Shown piece after piece: positions 17,995 through 26,292 of a stretch of 64,000 nt of DNA. The notes under the pieces were generated by a model, which did not search any database, was not told the DNA's origin, and saw nothing but the letters and a program-made list of their open reading frames with translations. The DNA is from SB15 sp964639245 (lineage in GTDB: Bacteria > Chloroflexota > Anaerolineae > Aggregatilineales > J027): NCBI GenBank assembly GCA_964639245.1, contig CAZXCU010000004.1, positions 299,735 to 363,734 on the forward strand, in the 5' to 3' direction. A program made the translations under genes and the position numbers. Each line of letters begins with the position of its first letter. Positions within the stretch are counted from its first letter, which is position 1.

Positions 17995-19272
17995 TTACCG
18001 TCCTACCCAGAGCAAGGTGATATTTTGGGGTAATGCTTGGAGGACTCCCCGTCCATCCAGTACCGCTTCTGCACCCAGCGTTGCCCAATCCAGATTTTTA
18101 TAGGAGTCGTGAGCCGCCTGCAAAATGACCGCTTTAATATCGGGCAGCGAGTTCAGCGAAACGGGTTGTAGGCCGTAATGCAGAATTTCCTCGTCCGTAT
18201 ACAGTGGGTCATTGACGAGTGGATTTGCCCCGACCTGCGTGAGTGCTTCGGCTAATTTAAACGCCGAAGAAAAAGCGGACTCTTTGACGTTGCCACGATA
18301 GGCCAGACCAAGAATCAACACATTTTCGCCCTGCAAACTGCCCACCGTCTGCATCAATTTTTCAATCGCGTAAGATGCCATCTGGTCATTAATTTCACGC
18401 GAAAGACGTGGTAAACGCATTTCTGTAGGCGGGGCATGGTTAGCCAGAAAATAGGGATACACCGGAATACAATGCCCGCCAACCCCTACCCCCGGTTGGT
18501 GAATATGGGAGAAAGGCTGGGTATTCGCAGCAGCAATCACCGGGTAAATATCCACATTTACACTATCGGCATAACGGGCAAGTTCATTGGCAAAAGCGAT
18601 GTTCACATCTCGATAGGTCGTTTCCGCCAATTTGACCAATTCCGCCGCTTCCGCACTTTCCATCGGGCGGACTTCCGGCGCATCCAGCACAGACTCGTAA
18701 AATTGGCAGGCCATTTCGGTGGCTTGGGGAGTCAATCCACCGACGATTTTAGGATAATTGGCAAGGTCAGCAAAAATTCGCCCCGAAAAAACCCGTTCCG
18801 GCGAAAAAGCCACCTCAAAATCAACCCCCGCTTTTAGACCTGAACCTTGTTCCAGAATCGGAGTCAACACTTGGCGGGTTGTGCCGACGGGTAAAGTGGT
18901 TTCGTAGAGTACCAGTGTTCCCCTTTGCAACCCTCGGGCAACATCCTGTGTTGCCGATTTCATCATGCCCAGGTCAATTTCATGAGGGGGATTTTTGCCT
19001 ACCAGCACCGGCACCACAATCAAGACAACATTGGATTTTTGCACCGCTTCAATCGTTTTCGTCGTGGCACTGAGGAGTCCGTGTTGGTGCGCTGCGGCGA
19101 TGCGTTCATGCAAACCGGGTTCTTCATCAAAATGGGCACGACCTGCATTGACTGCTTCAACCACGGATGGCAGCAAATCTGCCCCGTAAATTCTGGCTCC
19201 CTTGCTGGCAAATTGCGCGGCAAGTGGCAGCCCAATTTTACCTAACCCAACTACACACACATTGTAGGTCAT
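17995..19272 (-). CDS. wbpA: Nucleotide-sugar 6-dehydrogenase (WbpA-like, UDP-GlcNAc/UDP-ManNAc dehydrogenase family)
   Basis: 425 residues. N-terminal NAD Rossmann motif GLGKIGLPLAAQFA, YETTLPVGTTRQ, a helical linker with LVKLAETTYRDVNIAFANELA, the catalytic cysteine in GVGGHCIPVYPYFL, and the C-terminal UDP-binding ILGLAYRGNVKESAFS. It oxidises the C6 hydroxyl of a UDP-N-acetylhexosamine to the uronic acid in two NAD-linked steps. Its ATG overlaps the WbpB-like stop by four bases, and the neighbours are oxidoreductase, aminotransferase and acetyltransferase genes of the UDP-GlcNAc(3NAc)A route, so this is probably the first enzyme of that pathway. UDP-ManNAc as substrate cannot be excluded. 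Confidence 0.85.
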   Translation of the reverse strand: MTYNVCVVGLGKIGLPLAAQFASKGARIYGADLLPSVVEAVNAGRAHFDEEPGLHERIAAAHQHGLLSATTKTIEAVQKSNVVLIVVPVLVGKNPPHEIDLGMMKSATQDVARGLQRGTLVLYETTLPVGTTRQVLTPILEQGSGLKAGVDFEVAFSPERVFSGRIFADLANYPKIVGGLTPQATEMACQFYESVLDAPEVRPMESAEAAELVKLAETTYRDVNIAFANELARYADSVNVDIYPVIAAANTQPFSHIHQPGVGVGGHCIPVYPYFLANHAPPTEMRLPRLSREINDQMASYAIEKLMQTVGSLQGENVLILGLAYRGNVKESAFSSAFKLAEALTQVGANPLVNDPLYTDEEILHYGLQPVSLNSLPDIKAVILQAAHDSYKNLDWATLGAEAVLDGRGVLQALPQNITLLWVGR

Positions 19273-20282
19273 AGCGCGTTTTCCATTTCAAAAACAATCG
19301 GCGTTTCGCGTTTCCCTGCGTCTACCAGCACCTGTGCCAATTGCAAAGCGCGGAGTCCATCCCGTCCGGTAACACGCGGTTCACCGTTGGTTTTAACCGC
19401 CTTGATGAAATCCTCAATTTCGGCGCGTAGGGGTTCGGTACGGTTAATTTTAATCCCCGTGATATTGCCTTCCCCCACGCCCGTTAATACGCTTAACGAA
19501 TCCCATGCCCCCGGCGCATCATCATTTTCGTAGAAATACAATTCTTGGGTCAGGTAATTGGCACGGAACATCCCCAACGCCCCCACCACCGTAAATTCGC
19601 GGATTTTGGTCGGAGTCATCCAGTTAATATCCAGCACACCAACCACCCCGTTGGCAAAGCGAATCATGCCGTTGACCATATCTTCGCGGTCTGTGTTGAT
19701 GCCGAAAATGGTTTCAGCGCTCACCCGCACCACCGGTTCTTGCACAATCGAACACATCACATCCAAATCATGGGGCGCTAAGTCCAACACCACCCCCACA
19801 TCACGGATGCGGGCGGGAAATGGCCCAACACGGCGGGCGGTCATCTGGAAAATTTTGCCCAGTGCGCCGTCCTGCACCCGTTTGCTAAGTTCGGTAATCG
19901 CCGGGTTGTGCCGTTCGACATGCCCCACTGCCAGCACGACCCCCATTTTTTCCGCCAGTTCAATAATTTCATGGGCTTGTTCGACAGTAGAGGCGATTGG
20001 CTTTTCGACCAGCACATGAATCCCGCGTGAAATCGCCATTTTTGCGACTTCAAGATGGGCTTCCGTGGGGACAGAGACCGACACCATGTCCGGTTTTTCA
20101 GTCTCCAGCATTTGCTCAATATCACTGTAGGCAGCGACATGCCGCATATTCCCGACTTGTTTGGCGGTTTCGGCAACCACATCGGCAACCGCCACCAGTT
20201 CAATATCGTGGTTAATTTCGCGGTAAACACGGGCATGATTCCGCCCGATTGCGCCTACCCCGATGACAGCAGCTTTTAACAT
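19269..20282 (-). CDS. wbpB: Gfo/Idh/MocA oxidoreductase, WbpB-like UDP-N-acetylglucosaminuronate 3-dehydrogenase
   Basis: 337 residues from the ATG at 20282, which follows GAGG by nine bases and lies just after the aminotransferase stop; the open frame upstream is inside that gene. NAD-binding AVIGVGAIGRNHARVY, SVPTEAHLEVA and the family motif EKPIAST are seen, followed by the GFO/IDH C-terminal domain with DLAPHDLDVM. In the WbpA-B-E-D pathway this enzyme oxidises C3 of UDP-GlcNAcA to the 3-keto sugar, which the aminotransferase then uses. Assignment rests on family plus gene order; the family alone is very broad. Confidence 0.82.
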   Translation of the reverse strand: MLKAAVIGVGAIGRNHARVYREINHDIELVAVADVVAETAKQVGNMRHVAAYSDIEQMLETEKPDMVSVSVPTEAHLEVAKMAISRGIHVLVEKPIASTVEQAHEIIELAEKMGVVLAVGHVERHNPAITELSKRVQDGALGKIFQMTARRVGPFPARIRDVGVVLDLAPHDLDVMCSIVQEPVVRVSAETIFGINTDREDMVNGMIRFANGVVGVLDINWMTPTKIREFTVVGALGMFRANYLTQELYFYENDDAPGAWDSLSVLTGVGEGNITGIKINRTEPLRAEIEDFIKAVKTNGEPRVTGRDGLRALQLAQVLVDAGKRETPIVFEMENAL

Positions 20283-20283
20283 T

Positions 20284-21366
20284 TTAAATAACCTCATTAA
20301 TGACTTGTGCCACACGTTCCCGTTCGGCTTCGGTCAGCAAAGGATGAATTGGCAAGCTCATGACTTCTTGAGTGGCTTTTTCAGTTTCGGGTAGATTCAC
20401 ATGGGCGTAGCTGCCCATTTTTTGGATAACTGGTTGGCGGTGAATTGGCAGGGGATAGTAGACCCGCACACCTACCCCTTTGGCCTGAATTTGTTTCATG
20501 GCTTCATCGCGGTCAACGCCTTCCAGCACACGAATGGTGTACTGGTGATACACATGGGTTGCATTTGCCCGCACCACTGGCGTTTTGACATTTTTGAGAG
20601 TTTCATTGTAGTAGCGGGCATTGTCGTTCCGTTTGGCCGTCCACTGCGGCAGTTCGTCCAATTGAACCAAGCCAATCGCTGCCATAATGTCCGTCATGCG
20701 GAAGTTAAATCCCACCATCTCATGCAGATATTGCTGGCTCATGCCGTGATTACGAGCCATGCGTGCGCGTTCCGCCACAACATCATCATTGGTAGTGGTC
20801 ATGCCGCCTTCGCTGGTGGTCATATTTTTGGTGGGGTAAAAGCTGAATCCCGTAGTTCCCCATGTTCCCACGCAGCGCCCATCTAAAGTCGCCCCGTGTG
20901 ATTGCGCCGCATCTTCCAGCAGAATGAGCTTGTATTTTTTTGCCAGTGCTTCAAAAGCAGGCATATCGGCGGCTTGCCCGTACAGATGAACCGGCATGAT
21001 CGCTTTGGTTTTTTCCGTGATGACCGATTCCGCCGATTTCGGGTCAAGGTTGAAGGTGTCCGGGTCAATATCGGCAAAGACAGGCACCGCCCCAACTGAC
21101 AGCAAACACGAAGCCGTCGCAAAAAAGCTGAACGAGGGAATAATCACTTCATCCCCTGCGCCAATCCCATGGGCCATGAGTGCGACTTGTAAAGCGGCAG
21201 TGCCATTGGTCGCTGCGATGGCGTGTTTTACGCCCAGATAGTCAGCAAAACGCTGTTCAAATTCTTGGACTTTTGGCCCTTGAGCAATCATGCCACTGCG
21301 GATGACTTCTGCCACTGCCGCAATTTCACGTTCGCCCACATTCGGTTTAGAAATTGGAATATTCAT
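20284..21366 (-). CDS. wbpE: DegT/DnrJ/EryC1 sugar aminotransferase, WbpE-like
   Basis: 360 residues, PLP enzyme. N-terminal ISKPNVGEREIAAVAEVI, ATNGTAALQVALMAHGIGAGDEVI, LLEDAAQSHGA with the cofactor-binding Asp, and the PLP lysine in SFYPTKNMTTSEGGM. It would transfer an amino group from glutamate to C3 of the 3-keto UDP-sugar made by the WbpB-like enzyme. It overlaps the acetyltransferase stop by four bases upstream and is one base from the next gene, so it is tightly coupled. Other sugar aminotransferases (for dTDP sugars) share the motifs; the gene cluster favours WbpE. Confidence 0.87.
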   Translation of the reverse strand: MNIPISKPNVGEREIAAVAEVIRSGMIAQGPKVQEFEQRFADYLGVKHAIAATNGTAALQVALMAHGIGAGDEVIIPSFSFFATASCLLSVGAVPVFADIDPDTFNLDPKSAESVITEKTKAIMPVHLYGQAADMPAFEALAKKYKLILLEDAAQSHGATLDGRCVGTWGTTGFSFYPTKNMTTSEGGMTTTNDDVVAERARMARNHGMSQQYLHEMVGFNFRMTDIMAAIGLVQLDELPQWTAKRNDNARYYNETLKNVKTPVVRANATHVYHQYTIRVLEGVDRDEAMKQIQAKGVGVRVYYPLPIHRQPVIQKMGSYAHVNLPETEKATQEVMSLPIHPLLTEAERERVAQVINEVI

Positions 21367-21935
21367 CGGAGTTGAATCTCACTTTTACAGGACTGACAGA
21401 CCGCCGTTGCGGGCGGATTGGAAACATCGATATGCAAACGCTGACCGCAAGTACATACATAATCTAGCAGACGCGCTGGATTCCCTACGACCAAGCCATA
21501 ATTAGGAACATCTTTAGTCACAACTGCGCCGGAACCTACCATTGCCCATTCGCCAATCGTCACACCGCACACAATGACCGCGTTTGCGCCAATAGCCGCG
21601 CCTCTTTTGACTCTGGTAGGGGTAATTACCCAATCGTGGGCGCTCTTAAATTCCATCTCGGCAGTGACAGCACGGGGGACTTTATCATTCGTAAAAACGG
21701 CGTGTGGCCCCACAAAAACACCATCTTCTATTGTCACACCTTCATAGACTGAAACATAATTCTGAATTTTAACGCGGTTGCCAACCTGCACATTCTGGTC
21801 AATGTAGACCCCGCGTCCGATGTTACATTCTGTGCCAATCACCGCACCGGGGCGGACTTGTACCAGATGCCAGATGCGCGTCCCTTCGCCAATCTGAGCA
21901 TTCCCCTCAACAACTGCGGATTCATGAATTTTCAT
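21363..21935 (-). CDS. wbpD: Hexapeptide-repeat sugar N-acetyltransferase, WbpD-like, with C-terminal zinc-ribbon
   Basis: 190 residues. A left-handed beta-helix made of hexapeptide repeats (VVEGNAQIGEGTRIWHLVQVRPGAVIG pattern) covers residues 5-150, with the FTNDKVPRA loop typical of WbpD and WlbB. It would acetylate the 3-amino group of UDP-GlcNAc(3N)A using acetyl-CoA. The last 40 residues carry CTCG and CQSC, a small zinc-ribbon-like tail seen in some relatives. The ATG overlaps the GT39-like stop by four bases. The 2-epimerase WbpI is not in the window, so the final sugar could be the gluco or manno form. Confidence 0.85.
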   Translation of the reverse strand: MKIHESAVVEGNAQIGEGTRIWHLVQVRPGAVIGTECNIGRGVYIDQNVQVGNRVKIQNYVSVYEGVTIEDGVFVGPHAVFTNDKVPRAVTAEMEFKSAHDWVITPTRVKRGAAIGANAVIVCGVTIGEWAMVGSGAVVTKDVPNYGLVVGNPARLLDYVCTCGQRLHIDVSNPPATAVCQSCKSEIQLR

Positions 21936-23887
21936 GGTTCTACCTTTATGCGAAAAACTTCCAAAGTGCCATCTGCAGCAAATGGCAAGCGTTCGCCTGT
22001 CTGAGCATCGTAGACCCCCGTTTTGAGAACGTAATCGCCAACGGGTAAATCTTCTGGCAGGGGGATTTCAAACTGGTCAAACACCCATTCAAATTGCTGC
22101 CATGCGGAGGTTGGATAGGTTCCTTCCCGTCCGACAAGGCGGTCAAATTGAGCAACCAATTCGCCAGTTTCCGCGTTAAACAGATGATTAAAGACAATGT
22201 AATCCCTCTTCATCTCTTGCCTCGCTTGCCAGAAGAATTTGTAGGAGAGGGTTTGGCCTGCCTGATAAGTATTTTTTTCTAAATCATAGCCATGCAGCAA
22301 AATCAAATCGCCAAACGTGGCATCGCTGAAAAATTGGGGGCGGAAAGCTCGCATGATAATTCTGTCCGGGCCTTCATACGCCTCCCCTTCAAAACGGGCA
22401 AGGACTTCCACTTCGGCATCAAACAAATCTTGTAGTTCATGACCGGCATAATATCCCCCATAAACCACCGCTTCACGATCTGCCACGAGATAATAATAGC
22501 CCTGATTTTCCCAATCCTGTGGGGAACGGTCATTCAAACGGTAGACCCGTTCGGGGCGAAACCATTTACGGTTGTCGTAGCCATTCGCTACCCAGAATTC
22601 GTAAGGAATATTTTCAATCGCAATCCCACTTCCCGCCTGGGTATTTTCGACGAACCACCGGACAGTTTCAATGCGGGTATCAGGACGGGTAAATTCGATA
22701 TTTTGTGTCCATGCGCTGGCTGCCAAAGGGAACAACAAAAATAGTGTAACGACCCCGGTTGCCACGGGTGAATATTTTGCCAACCCATCTAAGCCAATGG
22801 CTGCAAAAATGAGCAAAAATGCCATCGCGCCCATCAATTGACGGCCTTCAGTAACCCGAAACAGACTAAACGCCAGAATCGTTGCCAAACAGCATCCCCC
22901 GATGGCAAATAAGGCGAGACGGTCATAATCTCGCTCTACAGTTACATATCCTACCCCCATCAGCACCATCGGTAGAAGGATGCTGGGAAAAAACAGGGAG
23001 AAGATTTCAAAATTTCGTTCTAAGCGGGTAGGGACAGTGAGAGGAAATTGATTGACCACATTCCGAAATTCAGGCGCATCTGGCGAAATGCCATCCTGCT
23101 GCAATTTACGAACTTCGCCTTCCAAATGGGCAGTATGATTTAAGTAATCGTAATAGAAATCAGCACTGGAAACACTTCGCACGGCTAAAAAAATGAGTGG
23201 CAGCCCTAAAATGGCACTGGGGAGAATCACCCGTGTAACCAGTTGGCGCGGAGTGCGGGCGAAAAAAAAGAGCAGCGCCAAGGCAGGCAGCATGAGTACC
23301 GTTGCATAATTGTATTTGCCGAGTGCGGCGAGAATCCCACATATCACGGCATACACCAAATGCCGATAGGACAAACGGCGATAGGCTTCCAGCGACAGCC
23401 ACGCACAGGCCACAAAAAACATGAGTCCTGTGCCGTCCACCACCGTGCGCTGTCCGAACATGACCGTTTCAGGCCAGATGGCAAACATCAACGCCGCCAG
23501 TAAGCCCACAGTGGGACGATGGGTGGTGCGCCTTCCGAGATGATACAGCAATGGAATCGTCAGCAGGGCATACAGGAGGCTAAACATCCGTCCAAACAAA
23601 ACCTGTAAAAACAGGGGAAAATCGCCAAAAAAGAAATGCAGCGTCCAGCGTGTAAGGGCGATTTCCCACCCACGCAGGGGGGGATAATTCGCCATATTAT
23701 TATTCCACTGAGTGTAGGACTGCACGCCTGTTTCATACACCGCAATCCCATTGTTGATATTGCGGGTTTCATCGCCATGAAAAAACCAGGGGAGTGTCCA
23801 GACAAGGCCATGAACGCGAATCAACGCCCCCAAAAGCAAAATCACAACGAGGAGATATTGTGGTGTCCGCCAGCGTTTTGTGTTCAT
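21932..23887 (-). CDS. GT39-like (dolichyl-phosphate-mannose transferase type) membrane glycosyltransferase with C-terminal beta domain
   Basis: 651 residues. The N-terminal loop FFHGDETRNINNG holds the acidic motif expected of GT-C enzymes such as ArnT and PMT; about eleven hydrophobic helices follow to residue 410. A soluble region comes next, and the last 125 residues (from FGDLILLHGYDL) form a beta-sandwich domain that recurs in the membrane protein at 28241-30244. It probably uses a polyprenyl-phosphate sugar at the outer face of the membrane. It is located between the family-4 glycosyltransferases and the Wbp-like genes, so it belongs to the polysaccharide operon. Acceptor and sugar are unknown. 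Confidence 0.75.
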   Translation of the reverse strand: MNTKRWRTPQYLLVVILLLGALIRVHGLVWTLPWFFHGDETRNINNGIAVYETGVQSYTQWNNNMANYPPLRGWEIALTRWTLHFFFGDFPLFLQVLFGRMFSLLYALLTIPLLYHLGRRTTHRPTVGLLAALMFAIWPETVMFGQRTVVDGTGLMFFVACAWLSLEAYRRLSYRHLVYAVICGILAALGKYNYATVLMLPALALLFFFARTPRQLVTRVILPSAILGLPLIFLAVRSVSSADFYYDYLNHTAHLEGEVRKLQQDGISPDAPEFRNVVNQFPLTVPTRLERNFEIFSLFFPSILLPMVLMGVGYVTVERDYDRLALFAIGGCCLATILAFSLFRVTEGRQLMGAMAFLLIFAAIGLDGLAKYSPVATGVVTLFLLFPLAASAWTQNIEFTRPDTRIETVRWFVENTQAGSGIAIENIPYEFWVANGYDNRKWFRPERVYRLNDRSPQDWENQGYYYLVADREAVVYGGYYAGHELQDLFDAEVEVLARFEGEAYEGPDRIIMRAFRPQFFSDATFGDLILLHGYDLEKNTYQAGQTLSYKFFWQARQEMKRDYIVFNHLFNAETGELVAQFDRLVGREGTYPTSAWQQFEWVFDQFEIPLPEDLPVGDYVLKTGVYDAQTGERLPFAADGTLEVFRIKVEP

Positions 23888-23919
23888 CGGGCAGCATTGT
23901 AGCTTAATAAATTGAAGCG

Positions 23920-25065
23920 CTACAATACACTTTCCTCACGCTTGTCTGATGCAGTGTATAACCTGATAAGTTTTTCTGTGAGGGCATGAATATCATACAT
24001 TTGCAAAATGCGGGGGGTTGGCACAAACGGCGGATTGGCTAAAGTTCCCAACCATGCACGGCTCAGCGCAGCAGGATCGTTCGGCGGAACAAGCTGCTTG
24101 GATAAATCCGTCTGGAACAAATCGCGCACCCCACCGACATCCGTCGAAACGACTGGCACGCCTGCGGCAATCGCTTCAATGAGAGAAACAGGTGTTCCTT
24201 CATTATCCGAAGTAATTGTCACCAGATTCACCGCCCGATAGACACAGGCCATCTCCTGTACCCATCCGGTGAGGGTCACAACCTCCTGCAAACCCAGTTC
24301 ACGGATTTTTTGTTCAATATGGGGACGGCTTTCCCCATCCCCCACAATTAAAAATCGGATGCGCGGGTTTGCCTGATGGGTTAATTTTGCCGCGTCCAAA
24401 AACAGGTCATGATTTTTAATCGGGACAAGCCGCCCCACCACCGCAATTAAGGGTGCATCCGGTGAAATTTTCCACACTTCCCGCAAATTCCTTGTTTGCG
24501 GCTGGGTAAAGGATTGTAAATCCAAACCCAGTGGAATCACCACGATTTTATTTTTCGGTGCAACACGGTAAATCTCGCTGAGTTCATCCCGTAGCACCTC
24601 GCTCAAAGTGATTATCCGGGTAGAGATTTTTGCAGACAGGCGCTCCATCCACAGGAAAATTTGCGTTTTACGCGGGCTAAAATAGCCATGAAACACATGC
24701 CCGTGAAAGGTATGCAGCCGGATAGGAATCCGCGCAAAAAAAGCTGCCCATCGTCCGACAAAACCCGCTTTGGCAGTGTGGGTATGCACGACATCGGGGC
24801 GGTGCTGGCGCATCAGGCGGTACAGTTGCCAGAGCGTATTTAAATCATGTTTGGGGGAAAGTTCACGCCCCAAACTGGGCAGCACTATCGTTTTCACCCC
24901 CAGATTTTCCGCTAGATACTGCATATCACCTTCTTGCACCCCAACCTTACCATGCACCAGAATCACTTCGATATTCTGATGCTGCTGAAGGGCATGAACG
25001 GTTTGCAGGACATTCAGCGCAACCCCGCCCACATTCAACCGCGCCACAATCATCATAACTTTCAC
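23920..25065 (-). CDS. Glycosyltransferase family 4 (GT-B)
   Basis: 381 residues, GT-B fold. N-terminal ARLNVGGVALNVLQTVHAL, VHTHTAKAGFVGRWAAF, and the C-terminal GT4 core with VVGRLVPIKNHDLFLDAA, FLIVGDGESRPHIEQ, and the EGTPVSLIEAIAAGVPVVSTDVGGV donor-binding motif (E-x7-E type). It is a cytoplasmic enzyme that adds a sugar from an NDP donor to a growing glycan lipid. The start is GTG at 25065 in a GTGA overlap with the preceding transferase stop. Donor and linkage cannot be predicted. Confidence 0.92.
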   Translation of the reverse strand: MKVMMIVARLNVGGVALNVLQTVHALQQHQNIEVILVHGKVGVQEGDMQYLAENLGVKTIVLPSLGRELSPKHDLNTLWQLYRLMRQHRPDVVHTHTAKAGFVGRWAAFFARIPIRLHTFHGHVFHGYFSPRKTQIFLWMERLSAKISTRIITLSEVLRDELSEIYRVAPKNKIVVIPLGLDLQSFTQPQTRNLREVWKISPDAPLIAVVGRLVPIKNHDLFLDAAKLTHQANPRIRFLIVGDGESRPHIEQKIRELGLQEVVTLTGWVQEMACVYRAVNLVTITSDNEGTPVSLIEAIAAGVPVVSTDVGGVRDLFQTDLSKQLVPPNDPAALSRAWLGTLANPPFVPTPRILQMYDIHALTEKLIRLYTASDKREESVL

Positions 25066-26189
25066 GCCTGCATCACCTCACGGTATAAGGCGATGGTCTG
25101 GTCAATCATGCGCTGTGGGCTGAAATGGGTTTCCAAACGGAGTCGGCCTGCCATACCCATTTTTTTTGCGAGTTCAGGAGCATCCAAAAGTTTTTGGATG
25201 GCGCTGGCAATCTCAGTAGAATCTTTCGGTGGAACAAGCACGCCCGTTTCCCCATCCAGCACCACTTCAGGAATCGCCGATACCCGACTCGCCACGACAG
25301 GGACAGACTGTGCCATCGCTTCTAAAAAGACCAATCCGAACCCTTCCCACAGCGACGGCGCAAGAAAAATATCAAACTGCGCCATCAGTTCGGGAACATC
25401 CGTCCGCCAACCGAGAAAATGCACCCGTTCGGCAATGCCAAGTGTTTCGGCGTATTGTTCTAATTCTGCCCGTAAGCCACCTTCCCCCACCAGAATATAG
25501 TGCAGGTTGGGGTATTGGGGCATGAGTTTTGCCATCGCCTCCAGCGCATAGGCCACCCCTTTTTGTGGAACAAGTCGGCACACCGCCCCCACAATTTGAG
25601 CATTTTCAGAGGAACGAAGTCTCGCAATGAACTCCCCCTCTTTGCTTGCGGAGAGGGTGGCGGGGGGTGAGGTGCGATTCAGCCCGTAATAAATTGTCTG
25701 TACCTGATTGTTTTTCGCGCCTTCAATCTCAATTAAAAATTTTCGGATAGCCTCTGAAATCGCAATTCCTTGGCGGGTCATGCGCCACAGAATCCGCCCG
25801 CGAATCTTAAAAAGGGGATGGTAACGAAACGGGTCATCATTGTGACTGGAATTGACCACATGGCGCACCCCCGCCAATTTCGCGGCGGGAATCGCATAGG
25901 TTTCGGCATGGACAAGGTGCGTATGCACAATGTCTGGTTTTTGCTGGCGAAGATAGCGCATCAATTTAAGAAAAAAACGCGGTGCAAAGGCTGAAGGCAT
26001 CACCCAGCGTTCAATCGGAATCCCGCGTTGCTGCGCTTCTGCCATGACATCATCGGCATTTTTTTCCGGTGTGACCCACAGGAGCAACCGTGCATCAATG
26101 CCCTGTTCGCGTAAGCCAGACAGCAAAATCATCAGGTGATTTTCTGCCCCCGCCAGTCCCAGTCCCTTGAGAATATGTAACACAATCAT
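25062..26189 (-). CDS. Glycosyltransferase family 4 (GT-B), first gene of the polysaccharide operon
   Basis: 375 residues from the ATG at 26189 (product begins MIVLHILKGLGLAGAENHL); an open frame 21 codons longer has no family similarity. GAENHLMILLSGL, VHTHLVHAETYAIPAAKLAG, VCRLVPQKGVAYALEAMAKL and WEGFGLVFLEAMAQSVPVVAS are the GT4 signatures. Between the two Rossmann-like domains a stretch SPPATLSASKEGEF is encoded by a palindromic repeat (25633-25668), which looks like a tolerated insertion. It is divergent from asnB with a 103-base gap holding the operon promoter. Confidence 0.92.
   Translation of the reverse strand: MIVLHILKGLGLAGAENHLMILLSGLREQGIDARLLLWVTPEKNADDVMAEAQQRGIPIERWVMPSAFAPRFFLKLMRYLRQQKPDIVHTHLVHAETYAIPAAKLAGVRHVVNSSHNDDPFRYHPLFKIRGRILWRMTRQGIAISEAIRKFLIEIEGAKNNQVQTIYYGLNRTSPPATLSASKEGEFIARLRSSENAQIVGAVCRLVPQKGVAYALEAMAKLMPQYPNLHYILVGEGGLRAELEQYAETLGIAERVHFLGWRTDVPELMAQFDIFLAPSLWEGFGLVFLEAMAQSVPVVASRVSAIPEVVLDGETGVLVPPKDSTEIASAIQKLLDAPELAKKMGMAGRLRLETHFSPQRMIDQTIALYREVMQA
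25633..25668. repeat. Palindromic repeat inside a glycosyltransferase gene
   Basis: CCCCTC and GAGAGGG arms flank TTTGCTTGCG, followed by a G-rich tail with GGGGGGTGAGG. It adds SPPATLSASKEGE to the protein. It has the same layout as the element at 17177-17214, pointing to a dispersed REP-like family. Confidence 0.55.
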
Positions 26190-26292
26190 AGCGGCGCGAT
26201 TGTAGCACAAGTCAGATGAGCATTGAACAATCGCCCTATTGGGTCTGGTCATCTTCGGGTAAGCTAGACTCTTTGAAGATGGAGTAGGGCTG

